A stretch of DNA of 64,000 nt from Streptomyces lucensis JCM 4490 (GCF_014650035.1 NZ_BMUE01000001.1:248001-312000); one strand, 5' to 3'; positions 9,153-18,662 are shown, counted from the stretch's first letter. A program made the numbers and translations. The notes: a model not told the origin generated them from the sequence alone.

Positions 9153-11569
9153 CCGGCGCCGGCCGGAGCCCGGCGCGTGACTCCGGGCCGCTGCTGCTCG
9201 GCGTACGGCACCACGGGCCCGGCTCCGCGCGCGCGGTGCGGGCCGCGCTGGACGCCGCCCGGCCCGCCGTCGTCCTCGTCGAGGGCCCGCCCGAGGCCGA
9301 CGCGCTGATCCCGCTGGCCGCCGACCCGGACCTGCGGCCCCCGGTGGCCCTGCTCGCCCACGCCGTCGACGAGCCCGGCCGCTCGGCCTTCTGGCCCCTC
9401 GCCGAGTTCAGCCCCGAGTGGGTGGCCATCCGCTGGGCCCTGGAACACGGCACACCGGCCCGCTTCATCGACCTGCCGGCCACGCACACGCTCGCCTGGC
9501 AGGAGCGGGAGGAGCGCGAGGAGCGGGAGGAACCGCCCGCGGACGGGTCCGGACCGACCGACGGGCCGCGGCCGACCGACGGGCCGGGGGCCACCGACGG
9601 GGAGCAGGTCCGTGTCGATCCGCTCGCCGCGCTCGCCGAGGCCGCCGGGTACGACGATCCCGAGCGATGGTGGGAGGACGTCGTCGAACACCGGGGGCCG
9701 GGCGAGCAGGATCCCTTCGCACCGTTCGCCGCGGTGGCGGATGCCATGGCCGCGCTGCGCGAAGGATCCGGCACCGGCGGGCACGCCCGGGACGCCGTCC
9801 GGGAGGCGCACATGCGGCTCCGGCTGCGCGACGCGCGCAAGGAGTTCGGAGACGCGGTGGCCGTGGTCTGCGGGGCCTGGCACGTGCCCGCGCTGCGCGA
9901 GAGGACCACCGTCACCGCCGACCGGGCGCTGCTGCGGGGACTGCCCAGGACCAGGGCGGACCTGACCTGGGTGCCGTGGACGCACCGCCGGCTGGCCCGG
10001 GCCGGCGGATACGGTGCGGGCATCGACTCGCCGGGCTGGTACGGGCATCTGTTCCGTACTCCCGACCGGCCGGTCGAGCGCTGGCTCACCAAGGTGGCCG
10101 GACTGCTGCGCGAGGAGGACCGGATCGTGTCGTCCGCGCACGTCATCGAGGCCGTACGGCTCGCGGAGACGCTGGCGGCGATGCGCGGCCGCCCGCTGCC
10201 CGGACTCGGCGAGACCACCGACGCGGTGCGCGCGGTGATGTGCGACGGCTCGGACGTACCGCTGGCGCTGGTCCACGACCGGCTGGTGGTCGGGGACGTC
10301 CTGGGCGAGGTCCCGGAGTCCGCCCCCGCCGTACCCCTGCAGCGCGACCTGGCCCGGCAGCAGCGTTCGCTGCGGCTCAGGCCGGAGGCCCCGGAGCGGG
10401 ACCTGGAGCTGGACCTGCGCGGGGACACCGACGCGGGGCGCAGCAGGCTGCTGCACCGGCTGCGGCTGCTCGGCGTCGGCTGGGGCGAGCCGGCCCGCTC
10501 GCGGGGGAGCACGGGCACGTTCCGGGAGACCTGGCGGCTGCGCTGGGAGCCGGAGCTGTCGGTACGGGTCGCCGAGGCCGGTGTGTGGGGGACGACCGTG
10601 CTCGCCGCGGCACGGGCCAGGGCCGAGGCGGACGCGACCGCCGCGGGGACCCTCGCCGAGGTCACCGCGCTCGCCGAGCAGTGCCTGCTGGCCGGCCTGC
10701 CGGACGCCCTGCCCGTGGTCATGCGGGCGCTCGCCGACCGGGCGGCTCTCGACACGGACGTCGGCCACCTCGCCCAGGCCCTGCCCGCACTGGTGCGCTC
10801 GCTGCGCTACGGCGACGTGCGGGGCACGGACACCGGCGCCCTGGCCGGCGTGGCGGCGGGCCTCGCCGAGCGGATCTTCGTCGGCCTCCCGCCGGCCTGC
10901 GCCGGTCTGGACGCGGACGCGGCGCAGGAGATGCGCGGGCACGTCGACGCCGTGCACACGGCCGTGGCACTCCTGGTGGAGACCCCGTCCGCGCCCTCCT
11001 CCGCCGGGCACGGCGACCTGCGAGCCCGCTGGCGCTCCGTACTGCGGAACCTGTCGGCGCGGGACACCGCGCCCGGCGTCGTCCGGGGGCGGGCCGTACG
11101 GCTGCTGCTGGACGAGGGCGAGCTGGCCGCCGGGGAGGCGGCACGGCTGATGGGGCTCGCGCTGTCGCCCGGGACACCACCCGCCGACGCGGCCGCCTGG
11201 ATCGAGGGCTTCGTCGGCGGCGGGGGCGGCCTGCTGCTGGTGCACGACGAACGGCTGCTCGGCCTGGTCGACGCCTGGCTGACCGCGGTGGCCCCGGAGG
11301 GGTTCACGGACGTACTTCCCCTGCTGCGGCGCACGTTCTCGGCGTACGAGCCCGGAGTGCGCAGAACCCTCGGCGAACTCGTGCGGCGCGGGCCGGGCGG
11401 CACCGACGGCCCGGCCGGCCAGGCGTCCGGCACGCCCGGCTTCGCCGCCGACCCGGACCCCGTGCGCGCCGACGCCGTGCTGCCGGTGCTGCGGCTGCTG
11501 CTCGGCCCGGACGCCGGACGGCACCACGAGACGACCGACGACAACCGCCTCGCGGGGGTGGGCTCATGA
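9149..11569 (+). CDS. DUF5682 family protein
   Basis: 806 residues, start GTG overlapping the MoxR stop and preceded by GGGAGGTG. The N-terminal ~200 residues have the DUF5682 look: LLGVRHHGPGSARAVRAALD, VVLVEGPPEADAL, then LAEFSPEWVAIRWAL and FIDLP, reminiscent of the TraB/ChaN-type fold but unassigned to a reaction. A charged, Gly/Pro-rich linker (about residues 115-150) contains a short repeat of the type GPTDGPRPTDGPGATDG. A second conserved block follows with VVCGAWHVPAL and ADLTWVPWTHRRLA. The C-terminal half is helical. It overlaps the VWA gene by ATGA and sits between the ATPase and VWA components. Confidence 0.8.
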   Translation: MTGAGRSPARDSGPLLLGVRHHGPGSARAVRAALDAARPAVVLVEGPPEADALIPLAADPDLRPPVALLAHAVDEPGRSAFWPLAEFSPEWVAIRWALEHGTPARFIDLPATHTLAWQEREEREEREEPPADGSGPTDGPRPTDGPGATDGEQVRVDPLAALAEAAGYDDPERWWEDVVEHRGPGEQDPFAPFAAVADAMAALREGSGTGGHARDAVREAHMRLRLRDARKEFGDAVAVVCGAWHVPALRERTTVTADRALLRGLPRTRADLTWVPWTHRRLARAGGYGAGIDSPGWYGHLFRTPDRPVERWLTKVAGLLREEDRIVSSAHVIEAVRLAETLAAMRGRPLPGLGETTDAVRAVMCDGSDVPLALVHDRLVVGDVLGEVPESAPAVPLQRDLARQQRSLRLRPEAPERDLELDLRGDTDAGRSRLLHRLRLLGVGWGEPARSRGSTGTFRETWRLRWEPELSVRVAEAGVWGTTVLAAARARAEADATAAGTLAEVTALAEQCLLAGLPDALPVVMRALADRAALDTDVGHLAQALPALVRSLRYGDVRGTDTGALAGVAAGLAERIFVGLPPACAGLDADAAQEMRGHVDAVHTAVALLVETPSAPSSAGHGDLRARWRSVLRNLSARDTAPGVVRGRAVRLLLDEGELAAGEAARLMGLALSPGTPPADAAAWIEGFVGGGGGLLLVHDERLLGLVDAWLTAVAPEGFTDVLPLLRRTFSAYEPGVRRTLGELVRRGPGGTDGPAGQASGTPGFAADPDPVRADAVLPVLRLLLGPDAGRHHETTDDNRLAGVGS

Positions 11570-12750
11570 CGACCGAAGAAGTGCCCGGGACAGCCGGCGG
11601 CGACGACCCGGCCCGGGAGCGGCTGCGGCGCTGGCGGCTGGTGCTCGGCGGAGACCAGGCCGACGGCACCGGGTGCGCGCTGTCCGGCCGTGACGCGGCG
11701 ATGGACGGCACACTGGCCGCGCTCTACGGCAAGGGGGACGGACCGCAGACCGGACGGGACCGTTCGGCGGGCCTCGGCGCCTCGGCGCCGTCCGTCGCCC
11801 GCTGGCTCGGGGACATCCGCACCTACTTCCCGTCCTCCGTCGTCCAGGTCATGCAGCGCGACGCCATCGACCGGCTCGGGCTCTCCGCCCTGCTGCTGGA
11901 ACCGGAGATGCTGGAGGCGGTCGAGGCGGACGTGCACCTGGTGGGCACCCTGCTCTCGCTCAACAAGGCGATGCCGGAGACGACCCGGGAGACGGCACGC
12001 GCGGTCGTGCGCAAGGTGGTCGAGGAGCTGGAGAAGCGGCTGGCGACGCGGACCCGGGCCACCCTCACCGGCGCCCTGGACCGCACCGCGCGCATCAACC
12101 GCCCGCGCCACCAGGACATCGACTGGAACCGCACCATCGCGGCCAACCTCAAGCACTACCTGCCCGAACACCGCACGGTCGTACCGGAACGGCTCATCGG
12201 ATACGGGCGGGCCGCGCGGTCGGTGAGGAAGGACGTCGTCCTGTGCATCGACCAGTCCGGGTCGATGGCCGCGTCCGTGGTGTACGCCTCCGTGTTCGGT
12301 GCGGTCCTCGCCTCCATGCGGTCGGTCAGCACCCGGCTGGTCGTCTTCGACACCGCGGTGGCCGACCTCACCGACCAGCTGGACGACCCGGTCGACGTCC
12401 TCTTCGGCACCCGGCTCGGCGGCGGCACGGACATCAACCGGGCGCTCGCCTACTGCCAGTCGCGGATCACCCGGCCCGCGGAGACCGTGGTCGTGCTGAT
12501 CAGCGACCTCTACGAAGGCGGCATACGCGACGAGATGCTCAAGCGTGTCGCGGCGATGAAGGCGTCCGGGGTGCAGTTCGTGGCGTTGCTCGCCCTGTCG
12601 GACGAGGGAGCCCCCGCGTACGACCGGCAGCACGCGGCGGCGCTCGCCGCGCTCGGCGCCCCGGCGTTCGCCTGTACGCCCGACCTGTTTCCCGAGGTGA
12701 TGGCGGCCGCGCTCGAGAAGCGGCCGTTGCCGATACCGGACACCGTGTGA
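11566..12750 (+). CDS. VWA domain protein, MoxR partner
   Basis: 394 residues, start ATG overlapping the previous stop. The N-terminal ~210 residues are helical (LEPEMLEAVEADVHLVGTLLSL; RHQDIDWNRTIAANLKHYLPE), and the C-terminal half is a von Willebrand factor A domain. The MIDAS metal site is intact: Asp229-x-Ser231-x-Ser233 (DQSGS), Thr288 (GGGTDINRA) and Asp314 (ISDLYEGG). There is no signal peptide or membrane segment, so it acts in the cytoplasm with the MoxR ATPase. It is the last gene of the MoxR-DUF5682-VWA operon. Confidence 0.9.
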   Translation: MTTEEVPGTAGGDDPARERLRRWRLVLGGDQADGTGCALSGRDAAMDGTLAALYGKGDGPQTGRDRSAGLGASAPSVARWLGDIRTYFPSSVVQVMQRDAIDRLGLSALLLEPEMLEAVEADVHLVGTLLSLNKAMPETTRETARAVVRKVVEELEKRLATRTRATLTGALDRTARINRPRHQDIDWNRTIAANLKHYLPEHRTVVPERLIGYGRAARSVRKDVVLCIDQSGSMAASVVYASVFGAVLASMRSVSTRLVVFDTAVADLTDQLDDPVDVLFGTRLGGGTDINRALAYCQSRITRPAETVVVLISDLYEGGIRDEMLKRVAAMKASGVQFVALLALSDEGAPAYDRQHAAALAALGAPAFACTPDLFPEVMAAALEKRPLPIPDTV

Positions 12751-12884
12751 CACCGGGCGGGGAAACGAGCGAACGCAAAGGGGACATGACTACCCATCGG
12801 TAACCGGGGGCTTGCGCAGCCTCGGGCCTGCCGTGCGAGGATCGGCGGCGCCCGTGCCGCGCCGACCCGAGGACGTACCCCTCC

Positions 12885-13766
12885 TTGATCCTCCCAGCCG
12901 CCCCCTTCGGTGCCGCCGTACGCGTGCTGCGTACGGCGGCCGGGCGGCGTGCTCTCCAACTGGCGCTGCTGGTGGGCGGCTTGTTCGTGCTCGGTTTCCT
13001 CTGCGGGGAACAGGCGCACGCGGCCGACCGGACACCGGCGGCGGCGACCGCCACGGCGACGGCGACGGACACCGCCTCCGCGCCGCGTCCGCCGGCCGGG
13101 CACCTCCCGCGGCGCCCCGCCGGCAGGCAAGCGGCTCCGGCCGGAACGCCGCGTGCGGTCCGGTCGCTGCGTGAGGGGCCTGTGGCACCCGTGGCCCGTG
13201 TGGTGCGCACCGTCGCCGAGCGGGTCGTCGCACCCGTGCGGCAGGTGGCGACCACGGCCTCCGGCCCCGTCGGCGAGGCGCGTGGGACGGCACCCTCACT
13301 GCCCCTGCCGGACGTCACCCGGCTGCCGGACCTGCCCGGCAGCCCGCCCGCGCACCGGGACAAGCCCGCACCCGGGTCGCGGAGCGACGCCGGTCACGCG
13401 GCGCGGACGCCGGCCGGGCAACGGCAGGCCGGCACCGGGACCGGTACCGCGGTCACCGGACCGGCGCCGGTCACGGCGTACGGACCCGAGACGCACCCTG
13501 CCCCATGGCAGCCGGCGCACGACGTCGCACACCACGCCGCCCCGTCCGCCGAGGCGGGTTCCGGCCTGCCCGCCCCCACCGGAGGCCCGGGGGGCGCGCC
13601 CGGCAGGCAGGCGGCGGTCGACGGCACCGCCTTCCCCCACGGTGACGCACCGGCCGTCACCCTCGCCGACCGGGCGCCGCTGCGGCTCGCGCCCGGCGCC
13701 AGGGCGCGCGTCGACGCGCCCGGGACCCGGGAACGGCACCGGGACATCCCGGTCTTCCCCGGCTAG
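12885..13766 (+). CDS. Secreted Ala/Pro-rich protein of unknown function
   Basis: About 293 residues from a TTG at 12885; an in-frame GTG near 12924 is an alternative, and both keep the signal peptide. The N-terminus has Arg residues, a hydrophobic core (LALLVGGLFVLGFLCG) and a cleavage-like AHA-AD around residue 46. The mature part is low complexity, rich in Ala, Pro, Thr, Gly and His, with PVARVVRTVAERVVAPVRQVATT resembling the short amphipathic units of the next protein. No domain recognised. It ends 135 bp before another secreted Ala-rich protein, and the two may work together outside the cell. Confidence 0.6.
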   Translation: MILPAAPFGAAVRVLRTAAGRRALQLALLVGGLFVLGFLCGEQAHAADRTPAAATATATATDTASAPRPPAGHLPRRPAGRQAAPAGTPRAVRSLREGPVAPVARVVRTVAERVVAPVRQVATTASGPVGEARGTAPSLPLPDVTRLPDLPGSPPAHRDKPAPGSRSDAGHAARTPAGQRQAGTGTGTAVTGPAPVTAYGPETHPAPWQPAHDVAHHAAPSAEAGSGLPAPTGGPGGAPGRQAAVDGTAFPHGDAPAVTLADRAPLRLAPGARARVDAPGTRERHRDIPVFPG

Positions 13767-13901
13767 GCCGCACGGCCGACCTCCCCGCCACGGACCTGTC
13801 GCGCGGGGGCGGAACAGGTCTGCCCGCCCGTCCGGCTCTCCCGCCGGCTTCCGGCGCCCCGGACGGAACCCCCTAGCCGTTTCCAAGGACTTGACGCACA
13901 C

Positions 13902-16121
13902 ATGAACAAGAACATCCGCCGCTCCATCGTCATAGCCGCCGGTGTCACCGGCGCGTGGGCGCTCGGCTCGGCCGCCGCGAGCGCCGACGAACTCCCGGCC
14001 ACTTCCCTGTCCCTGCCGGACACCGGCAGCGGCCTCACCGGCACGCTCACCGACACGGCCGACGGCGTCGCCGCCGACGCGCCGGATGCCGTCACCGACC
14101 CGACCGGCAAGGCGTCCCCGGCCGTCGAGGACGCCACGGCCGGGGCCACCCGGCAGGCGCGGGCCGCCACCGGCAGCGTCCCGGCATCCCTCGGCCGGGC
14201 CCGCCCGGGCCGCGTCGACGCCCGGACCCCTGCCGCCGAGGGGCCCGAGGGCGCCCGCGGCGTCGAGCGCCCGGGGACCGAGGGCGCCGAGCAGGCCCGG
14301 ACCCCGGCGGTCCTGACCCCGGCGCACGACCGGACGGAGGGCGCACGGCTCACCGCCCGCACCACCGCCGGGGTCACGGCGACCTCCCGAACGGCCCACG
14401 CCACCGCCGAGGACGGGATCGACTACCTCTTCGGCCCCCTGTCCTCCTTCGCCCCCGAGGTGGAGGAGGCCCTGGCCGCCGCCCGGACCCGGCTCCAGGC
14501 CACCCACTCGGCCGCACGCACCCGGGCCGGGAGGGCCGACGGGGCCGTACGCGCGGCCGCTGGGCAGACCGTCGCGGCCGCGCCGGGGCTGACCGGGCAA
14601 GCGGTGGCTCGGGCCCAGGGCCGGTCCGCCGAGGCGGTCGGCGCCGCGAGCACCGACGTGTCGCGCACCGCCGGTGCGGCAGAGGCCTCCGTCGCCGCCG
14701 TACCCGCGCACGTCACCGGCACGGTGGCGGGGGCCGGGCAGCGGGTCGTCGGCTCGGTGGGGGCGGTCCCGGGCGTGGTCGCGCCGACGGCGGACGCGGT
14801 GGAGTCCGCCGCGGTGCCACCGGTGGCCTCCGCCGCCGTGCACGGAGCCGTACCGGTCGCGAGGGACGCGGCGGCGGGCGTCGTCCCCACGGCGCACCGC
14901 GCGGTGACGGGCGCGCACGGCACGGCCGCGGACGCCGTCGGCGGAGTGCGGTGGACGGCCGGCGAGGCCGTGCCCGGCGTGTACGGAAGCGCCACCGGCG
15001 CCGCGGCCGGGGTGCACGGGACCGCCCGGAGCGCCGTCGCCGGCGTGCACGCGACGGCCACCGCTGCCGTGACCGGCCTGCACGGCGCGGCCACGGGCGC
15101 CGTCTCCGAGGTGTACGGAACCGCCACCGGGGCCGTGGCCGACGCGTACGGCGTGGCACGGGACGCGGACGGCGGGGTGCGGGGCGTGGCGGCGTACGCG
15201 CACACCGGGGCCGGCGGTGCCGTCCAGCGGGCCCAGGACGACGTGCACGCCGTGGGCGCGGACACGTGGGCCGGTGGACACGCGACGGCCGCGGGGACCG
15301 TCCACGGCGCGCACGGCGTGACCGCGGGCGCCGTGGATGACGTGCGGCAGGTCGCCGGAGGGTTCCTGAGGGACGGGACGGCGTACGCCTCCGGCCTGGC
15401 CGGGCGGACCGGCCGGGACACCACGGACGCGGTGCTGCCGCCGGTGGCGGGCGCCGCCGTGCGCGGAATCGTGCCGGTCGCCGGGCAGGCCGTCGCGGAC
15501 ACGGAGGTGCTGGCGCACGGCGTCGCCGGTGACGTCCGGCCCTTCGCGGACGGGGCCGTCGGTGCCGTACCGCCCCTCGCCCACGGTGTGACCGGCCGGA
15601 CCGGCGTCTTCGCCGAGGGCGTGGCGGAGCAGGTGCCGCCGTTCGCCGCCGGCGTCACGGGCACGGTGAGGCCGGCCGCGCAGGCCGTCACGGGCGCGGT
15701 CCAGCCGGCCGCGCAGGTGGTCACCGGCACCGCCGGACAGGTCGTGGACGCTGTCGCCGGGGCGGTGCGGCCGGTCGCCGGGACCGCCGCCGGCACCGTC
15801 GGGCCGGTCGCGGACGGCGTCACGTCGGCCGTGCGGACGGTGGCCGGGGGCGCCGCCGGGAGCGCGAGCGGCCTGGCCCGCGGCGTGGCCGGTGCGGCCG
15901 GGCCGTACGCGGGCGGGGTCGCCGGCGAGACCGCGCCCGCCGCCGGACGGGCCGGGGCCTTCGCGGACGGCGTCGACGACACGGCCCGCGGGACGGGCGG
16001 CCCGCTGGCCGGGCACGCGGTGAGCGGCGCCGCGGGAGTCGCCCGTGCGGCCGTGCCCACCCACCACCAGGACCCGTACGGCGTGCACGGCGCGGCGCGG
16101 GGCATGGGATACCGGGGCTGA
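13902..16121 (+). CDS. Secreted protein made of 11-residue amphipathic repeats
   Basis: 739 residues with a signal peptide (basic NKNIRRS, hydrophobic VIAAGVTGAWALGSAAASA, cleavage near residue 28). After a Pro/Thr-rich region the protein consists largely of 11-residue repeats of the form G-V/A-x-G-x-A-x-x-A-V-x: 14 consecutive units at residues 337-490 and 13 more at 540-682. Undecad repeats of this kind occur in apolipoprotein-, synuclein- and LEA-type amphipathic helices that lie on membranes or other surfaces. Few Cys, few aromatics, no enzyme motif. AAGGAC lies 11 nt before the ATG. Strong hairpins follow the gene. Function unknown. Confidence 0.75.
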   Translation: MNKNIRRSIVIAAGVTGAWALGSAAASADELPATSLSLPDTGSGLTGTLTDTADGVAADAPDAVTDPTGKASPAVEDATAGATRQARAATGSVPASLGRARPGRVDARTPAAEGPEGARGVERPGTEGAEQARTPAVLTPAHDRTEGARLTARTTAGVTATSRTAHATAEDGIDYLFGPLSSFAPEVEEALAAARTRLQATHSAARTRAGRADGAVRAAAGQTVAAAPGLTGQAVARAQGRSAEAVGAASTDVSRTAGAAEASVAAVPAHVTGTVAGAGQRVVGSVGAVPGVVAPTADAVESAAVPPVASAAVHGAVPVARDAAAGVVPTAHRAVTGAHGTAADAVGGVRWTAGEAVPGVYGSATGAAAGVHGTARSAVAGVHATATAAVTGLHGAATGAVSEVYGTATGAVADAYGVARDADGGVRGVAAYAHTGAGGAVQRAQDDVHAVGADTWAGGHATAAGTVHGAHGVTAGAVDDVRQVAGGFLRDGTAYASGLAGRTGRDTTDAVLPPVAGAAVRGIVPVAGQAVADTEVLAHGVAGDVRPFADGAVGAVPPLAHGVTGRTGVFAEGVAEQVPPFAAGVTGTVRPAAQAVTGAVQPAAQVVTGTAGQVVDAVAGAVRPVAGTAAGTVGPVADGVTSAVRTVAGGAAGSASGLARGVAGAAGPYAGGVAGETAPAAGRAGAFADGVDDTARGTGGPLAGHAVSGAAGVARAAVPTHHQDPYGVHGAARGMGYRG
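14910..15371 (+). repeat. Block 1 of 33-bp coding repeats (14 x 11 residues)
   Basis: Translated units run without a gap in register; examples are GVYGSATGAAA, GVHGTARSAVA, GVHATATAAVT, GLHGAATGAVS and EVYGTATGAVA. Nucleotide identity between units is lower than the protein pattern, so these are old repeats kept by selection on the 11-residue spacing and not a recent expansion. Confidence 0.8.
15519..15947 (+). repeat. Block 2 of 33-bp coding repeats (13 x 11 residues)
   Basis: Units such as GVAGDVRPFAD, GAVGAVPPLAH, GVTGTVRPAAQ, AVTGAVQPAAQ and GVTSAVRTVAG. They keep the 11-residue register but differ from block 1 by a frequent Pro at position 8 and fewer His or Tyr, so the two blocks are subfamilies of one repeat. 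Confidence 0.75.
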
Positions 16122-16201
16122 GCGCCCCCGTTCGCTCCGCGGAGTGACCGGACCCGGACGGCCGAACGCCATCGGACCGTCCGGCCGGAGCCCCGCGGGA
16201 A

Positions 16202-16241
16202 GGGGCGGCTGGTCCCCATTGGGGTGGGGATCAGCCGCCCC
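16202..16241 (+). terminator. Terminator hairpin after the repeat protein
   Basis: A 16-bp stem (16202-16217 with 16226-16241, one G-U pair) encloses an 8-nt loop (ATTGGGGT). First of two hairpins in tandem. Confidence 0.75.
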
Positions 16242-16267
16242 GGCTCCCCTCCGAGGGGGCCGCCAAG

Positions 16268-16305
16268 GAGGCCTCACCGGGTCAACCCCAGCCCGGTGAG
16301 GCCTC
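16268..16305 (+). terminator. Second terminator hairpin after the repeat protein
   Basis: GAGGCCTCACCGGG (16268-16281) pairs perfectly with CCCGGTGAGGCCTC (16292-16305) around a 10-nt loop. With the preceding hairpin it insulates sucC from upstream transcription. Confidence 0.75.
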
Positions 16306-16363
16306 GCACATCGGCCGTAGCCGCCTCATACATCGGCACGCCGTGCCAGCTATCCCGGCATCA

Positions 16364-16379
16364 TGTGACAGGTATCACC
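16364..16379. promoter_or_regulatory. CRP/Rex-type palindrome upstream of sucC
   Basis: TGTGACAGGTATCACC fits TGTGA-N6-TCAC(A), the geometry shared by CRP-family activators and the NADH-sensing repressor Rex. It lies about 20 bp upstream of a -35-like TTTAGG (16399-16404), 17-bp spacer and GATAAC (16422-16427), so an activator position fits better than steric repression. Which regulator binds is not decided by the sequence. Confidence 0.45.
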
Positions 16380-16559
16380 GCTCAGGTGTGACCCTCGATT
16401 TAGGGCACCCCCGCAAGCGGCGATAACCTGCGAGACGGACATGCCGCGCGCTCGGACACCGTGTGCGCTTCCCTTGTGACAGAGCGGACGTCACGTTGCC
16501 CTTCGCGGCACGCCCACGCATCCAACGAACCGCGAGATCACTGATAGGGACGGAAGCGC

Positions 16560-17741
16560 GTGGACCTGTTCGAGTACCAGGCGAGGGACCTCTTCGCCAA
16601 GCACGATGTACCGGTGCTGGCCGGTGAAGTCATCGACACGCCTGAGGCGGCGCGCGAGATCACCGAGCGGCTGGGCGGCAAGTCCGTCGTCAAGGCGCAG
16701 GTGAAGGTCGGTGGTCGCGGCAAGGCCGGTGGCGTCAAGCTGGCCGCCTCCGCGGACGAGGCCGTCGCCCGGGCGACGGACATCCTCGGCATGGACATCA
16801 AGGGCCACACGGTCCACAAGGTCATGATCGCCGAGACCGCTCCGGAGATCGTCGAGGAGTACTACGTCTCCTTCCTCCTCGACCGTGCCAACCGGACCTT
16901 CCTCTCCATCGCCTCCGTCGAGGGCGGCATGGAGATCGAGGAGGTGGCGGCCACCCGTCCGGAGGCCGTCGCCAAGATCGCGATCGACGCCATCGACGGC
17001 GTGGACGAGGCCAAGGCCCGTGAGATCGTCGAGGCCGCCAGGTTCCCGGCCGAGGTCGCGGACAAGGTCGTCAACGTCCTGATCAAGCTGTGGGACACCT
17101 TCATCAAGTCGGACGCCCTCCTGGTCGAGGTCAACCCGCTGGCGAAGGTCGCCTCCGGCGAGGTCATCGCCCTCGACGGCAAGGTGTCGCTCGACGAGAA
17201 CGCCGAGTTCCGCCACCCCGAGTACGAAGAGCTCCACGACAAGGACGCGGCCAACCCGCTCGAGGCCGCCGCCAAGGCGAAGGGCCTCAACTACGTCAAG
17301 CTCGAGGGCGAGGTCGGCATCATCGGCAACGGCGCGGGTCTCGTCATGAGCACCCTGGACGTCGTCGCCTACGCCGGTGAGAACCACGGCAACGTCAAGC
17401 CCGCCAACTTCCTGGACATCGGCGGTGGCGCCTCCGCCCAGGTGATGGCGAACGGCCTGGAGATCATCCTCGGCGACCCCGACGTCAAGTCGGTCTTCGT
17501 CAACGTCTTCGGCGGCATCACCGCCTGCGACGAGGTCGCCAACGGCATCGTGCAGGCCCTGAAGCTCCTCGAGGACCGCGGCGAGAACGTCAGCAAGCCG
17601 CTCGTCGTCCGTCTGGACGGCAACAACGCCGAGCTCGGCCGGCAGATCCTCACCGACGCCAACCACCCGCTGGTGCAGCGCGTCGACACCATGGACGGCG
17701 CGGCCGACAAGGCCGCCGAGCTGGCCCACGCCGCCAAGTAA
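16560..17741 (+). CDS. sucC: Succinyl-CoA synthetase, beta subunit (ADP-forming type)
   Basis: 393 residues, start GTG with AGGGACGGAAG upstream. ATP-grasp subunit of the TCA-cycle enzyme that makes succinate and ATP or GTP from succinyl-CoA. Visible: [20 protein letters not shown] at the N-terminus, [20 protein letters not shown] (nucleotide binding), LVEVNPLA and the C-terminal CoA-ligase domain with [14 protein letters not shown] near residues 255-268 and FLDIGGGAS. Full length. The alpha subunit gene follows after 28 bp in the same operon. Confidence 0.98.
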   Translation: MDLFEYQARDLFAKHDVPVLAGEVIDTPEAAREITERLGGKSVVKAQVKVGGRGKAGGVKLAASADEAVARATDILGMDIKGHTVHKVMIAETAPEIVEEYYVSFLLDRANRTFLSIASVEGGMEIEEVAATRPEAVAKIAIDAIDGVDEAKAREIVEAARFPAEVADKVVNVLIKLWDTFIKSDALLVEVNPLAKVASGEVIALDGKVSLDENAEFRHPEYEELHDKDAANPLEAAAKAKGLNYVKLEGEVGIIGNGAGLVMSTLDVVAYAGENHGNVKPANFLDIGGGASAQVMANGLEIILGDPDVKSVFVNVFGGITACDEVANGIVQALKLLEDRGENVSKPLVVRLDGNNAELGRQILTDANHPLVQRVDTMDGAADKAAELAHAAK

Positions 17742-17769
17742 GCACTCAGGACGAGGACACCAACACACC

Positions 17770-18654
17770 ATGGCTATCTGGCTCAACAAGGACAGCAAGG
17801 TCATCGTCCAGGGCATGACCGGCTCCACGGGCATGAAGCACACCAAGCTCATGCTCGGTGACGGCACCAACGTCGTGGGCGGCGTGAACCCGCGCAAGGC
17901 GGGTCAGACCGTGGACTTCGACGGCACCGAGGTACCCGTCTTCGGCACCGTCCAGGAGGCCATCGAGAAGACCGGCGCCAACGTCTCCGTCATCTTCGTG
18001 CCGGAGAAGTTCACCAAGGACGCGGTCGTCGAGGCCATCGACGCAGAGATCCCGCTGGCCGTCGTGATCACCGAGGGCATCGCCGTGCACGACACGGCCG
18101 CCTTCTGGGCGTACGCCGGCAAGAAGGGCAACAAGACCCGCATCATCGGCCCGAACTGTCCCGGCATCATCACCCCGGGCCAGTCGAACGTCGGCATCAT
18201 CCCGGGCGACATCACCAAGCCGGGCCGCATCGGCCTGGTCTCGAAGTCCGGCACGCTGACGTACCAGATGATGTACGAGCTGCGTGACATCGGCTTCTCG
18301 ACGGCCGTCGGCATCGGTGGCGACCCGATCATCGGCACCACGCACATCGACGCCCTCGCCGCGTTCCAGAACGACCCCGACACCGACCTGATCGTGATGA
18401 TCGGTGAGATCGGTGGCGACGCGGAGGAGCGTGCCGCGGCGTTCATCAAGGAGAACGTGACCAAGCCGGTCGTCGGCTACGTCGCGGGCTTCACCGCGCC
18501 CGAGGGCAAGACGATGGGCCACGCCGGTGCCATCGTCTCCGGTTCGTCCGGTACCGCCCAGGCGAAGAAGGAGGCCCTCGAGGCCGCCGGCGTCAAGGTC
18601 GGCAAGACGCCGACCGAGACGGCGAAGCTGGCGCGGGAGATCCTGAGCGCCTGA
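17770..18654 (+). CDS. sucD: Succinyl-CoA synthetase, alpha subunit
   Basis: 294 residues. Binds CoA through the N-terminal Rossmann domain ([20 protein letters not shown]) and carries the phosphorylated catalytic histidine His251 in [27 protein letters not shown] and [13 protein letters not shown] are canonical. Forms the SucCD heterodimer or heterotetramer with the upstream beta subunit. A strong intrinsic terminator with a T tract follows directly. Confidence 0.98.
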   Translation: MAIWLNKDSKVIVQGMTGSTGMKHTKLMLGDGTNVVGGVNPRKAGQTVDFDGTEVPVFGTVQEAIEKTGANVSVIFVPEKFTKDAVVEAIDAEIPLAVVITEGIAVHDTAAFWAYAGKKGNKTRIIGPNCPGIITPGQSNVGIIPGDITKPGRIGLVSKSGTLTYQMMYELRDIGFSTAVGIGGDPIIGTTHIDALAAFQNDPDTDLIVMIGEIGGDAEERAAAFIKENVTKPVVGYVAGFTAPEGKTMGHAGAIVSGSSGTAQAKKEALEAAGVKVGKTPTETAKLAREILSA

Positions 18655-18662
18655 GGCTTGCC

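Noticed and set aside
13296..16277. Open frame of 993 codons on the minus strand opposite the repeat protein
   Set aside because: Shadow frame. High GC keeps stops out of the opposite strand; composition is Arg/Gly-rich noise, there is no ribosome site, and the plus strand has a signal peptide and regular repeats.
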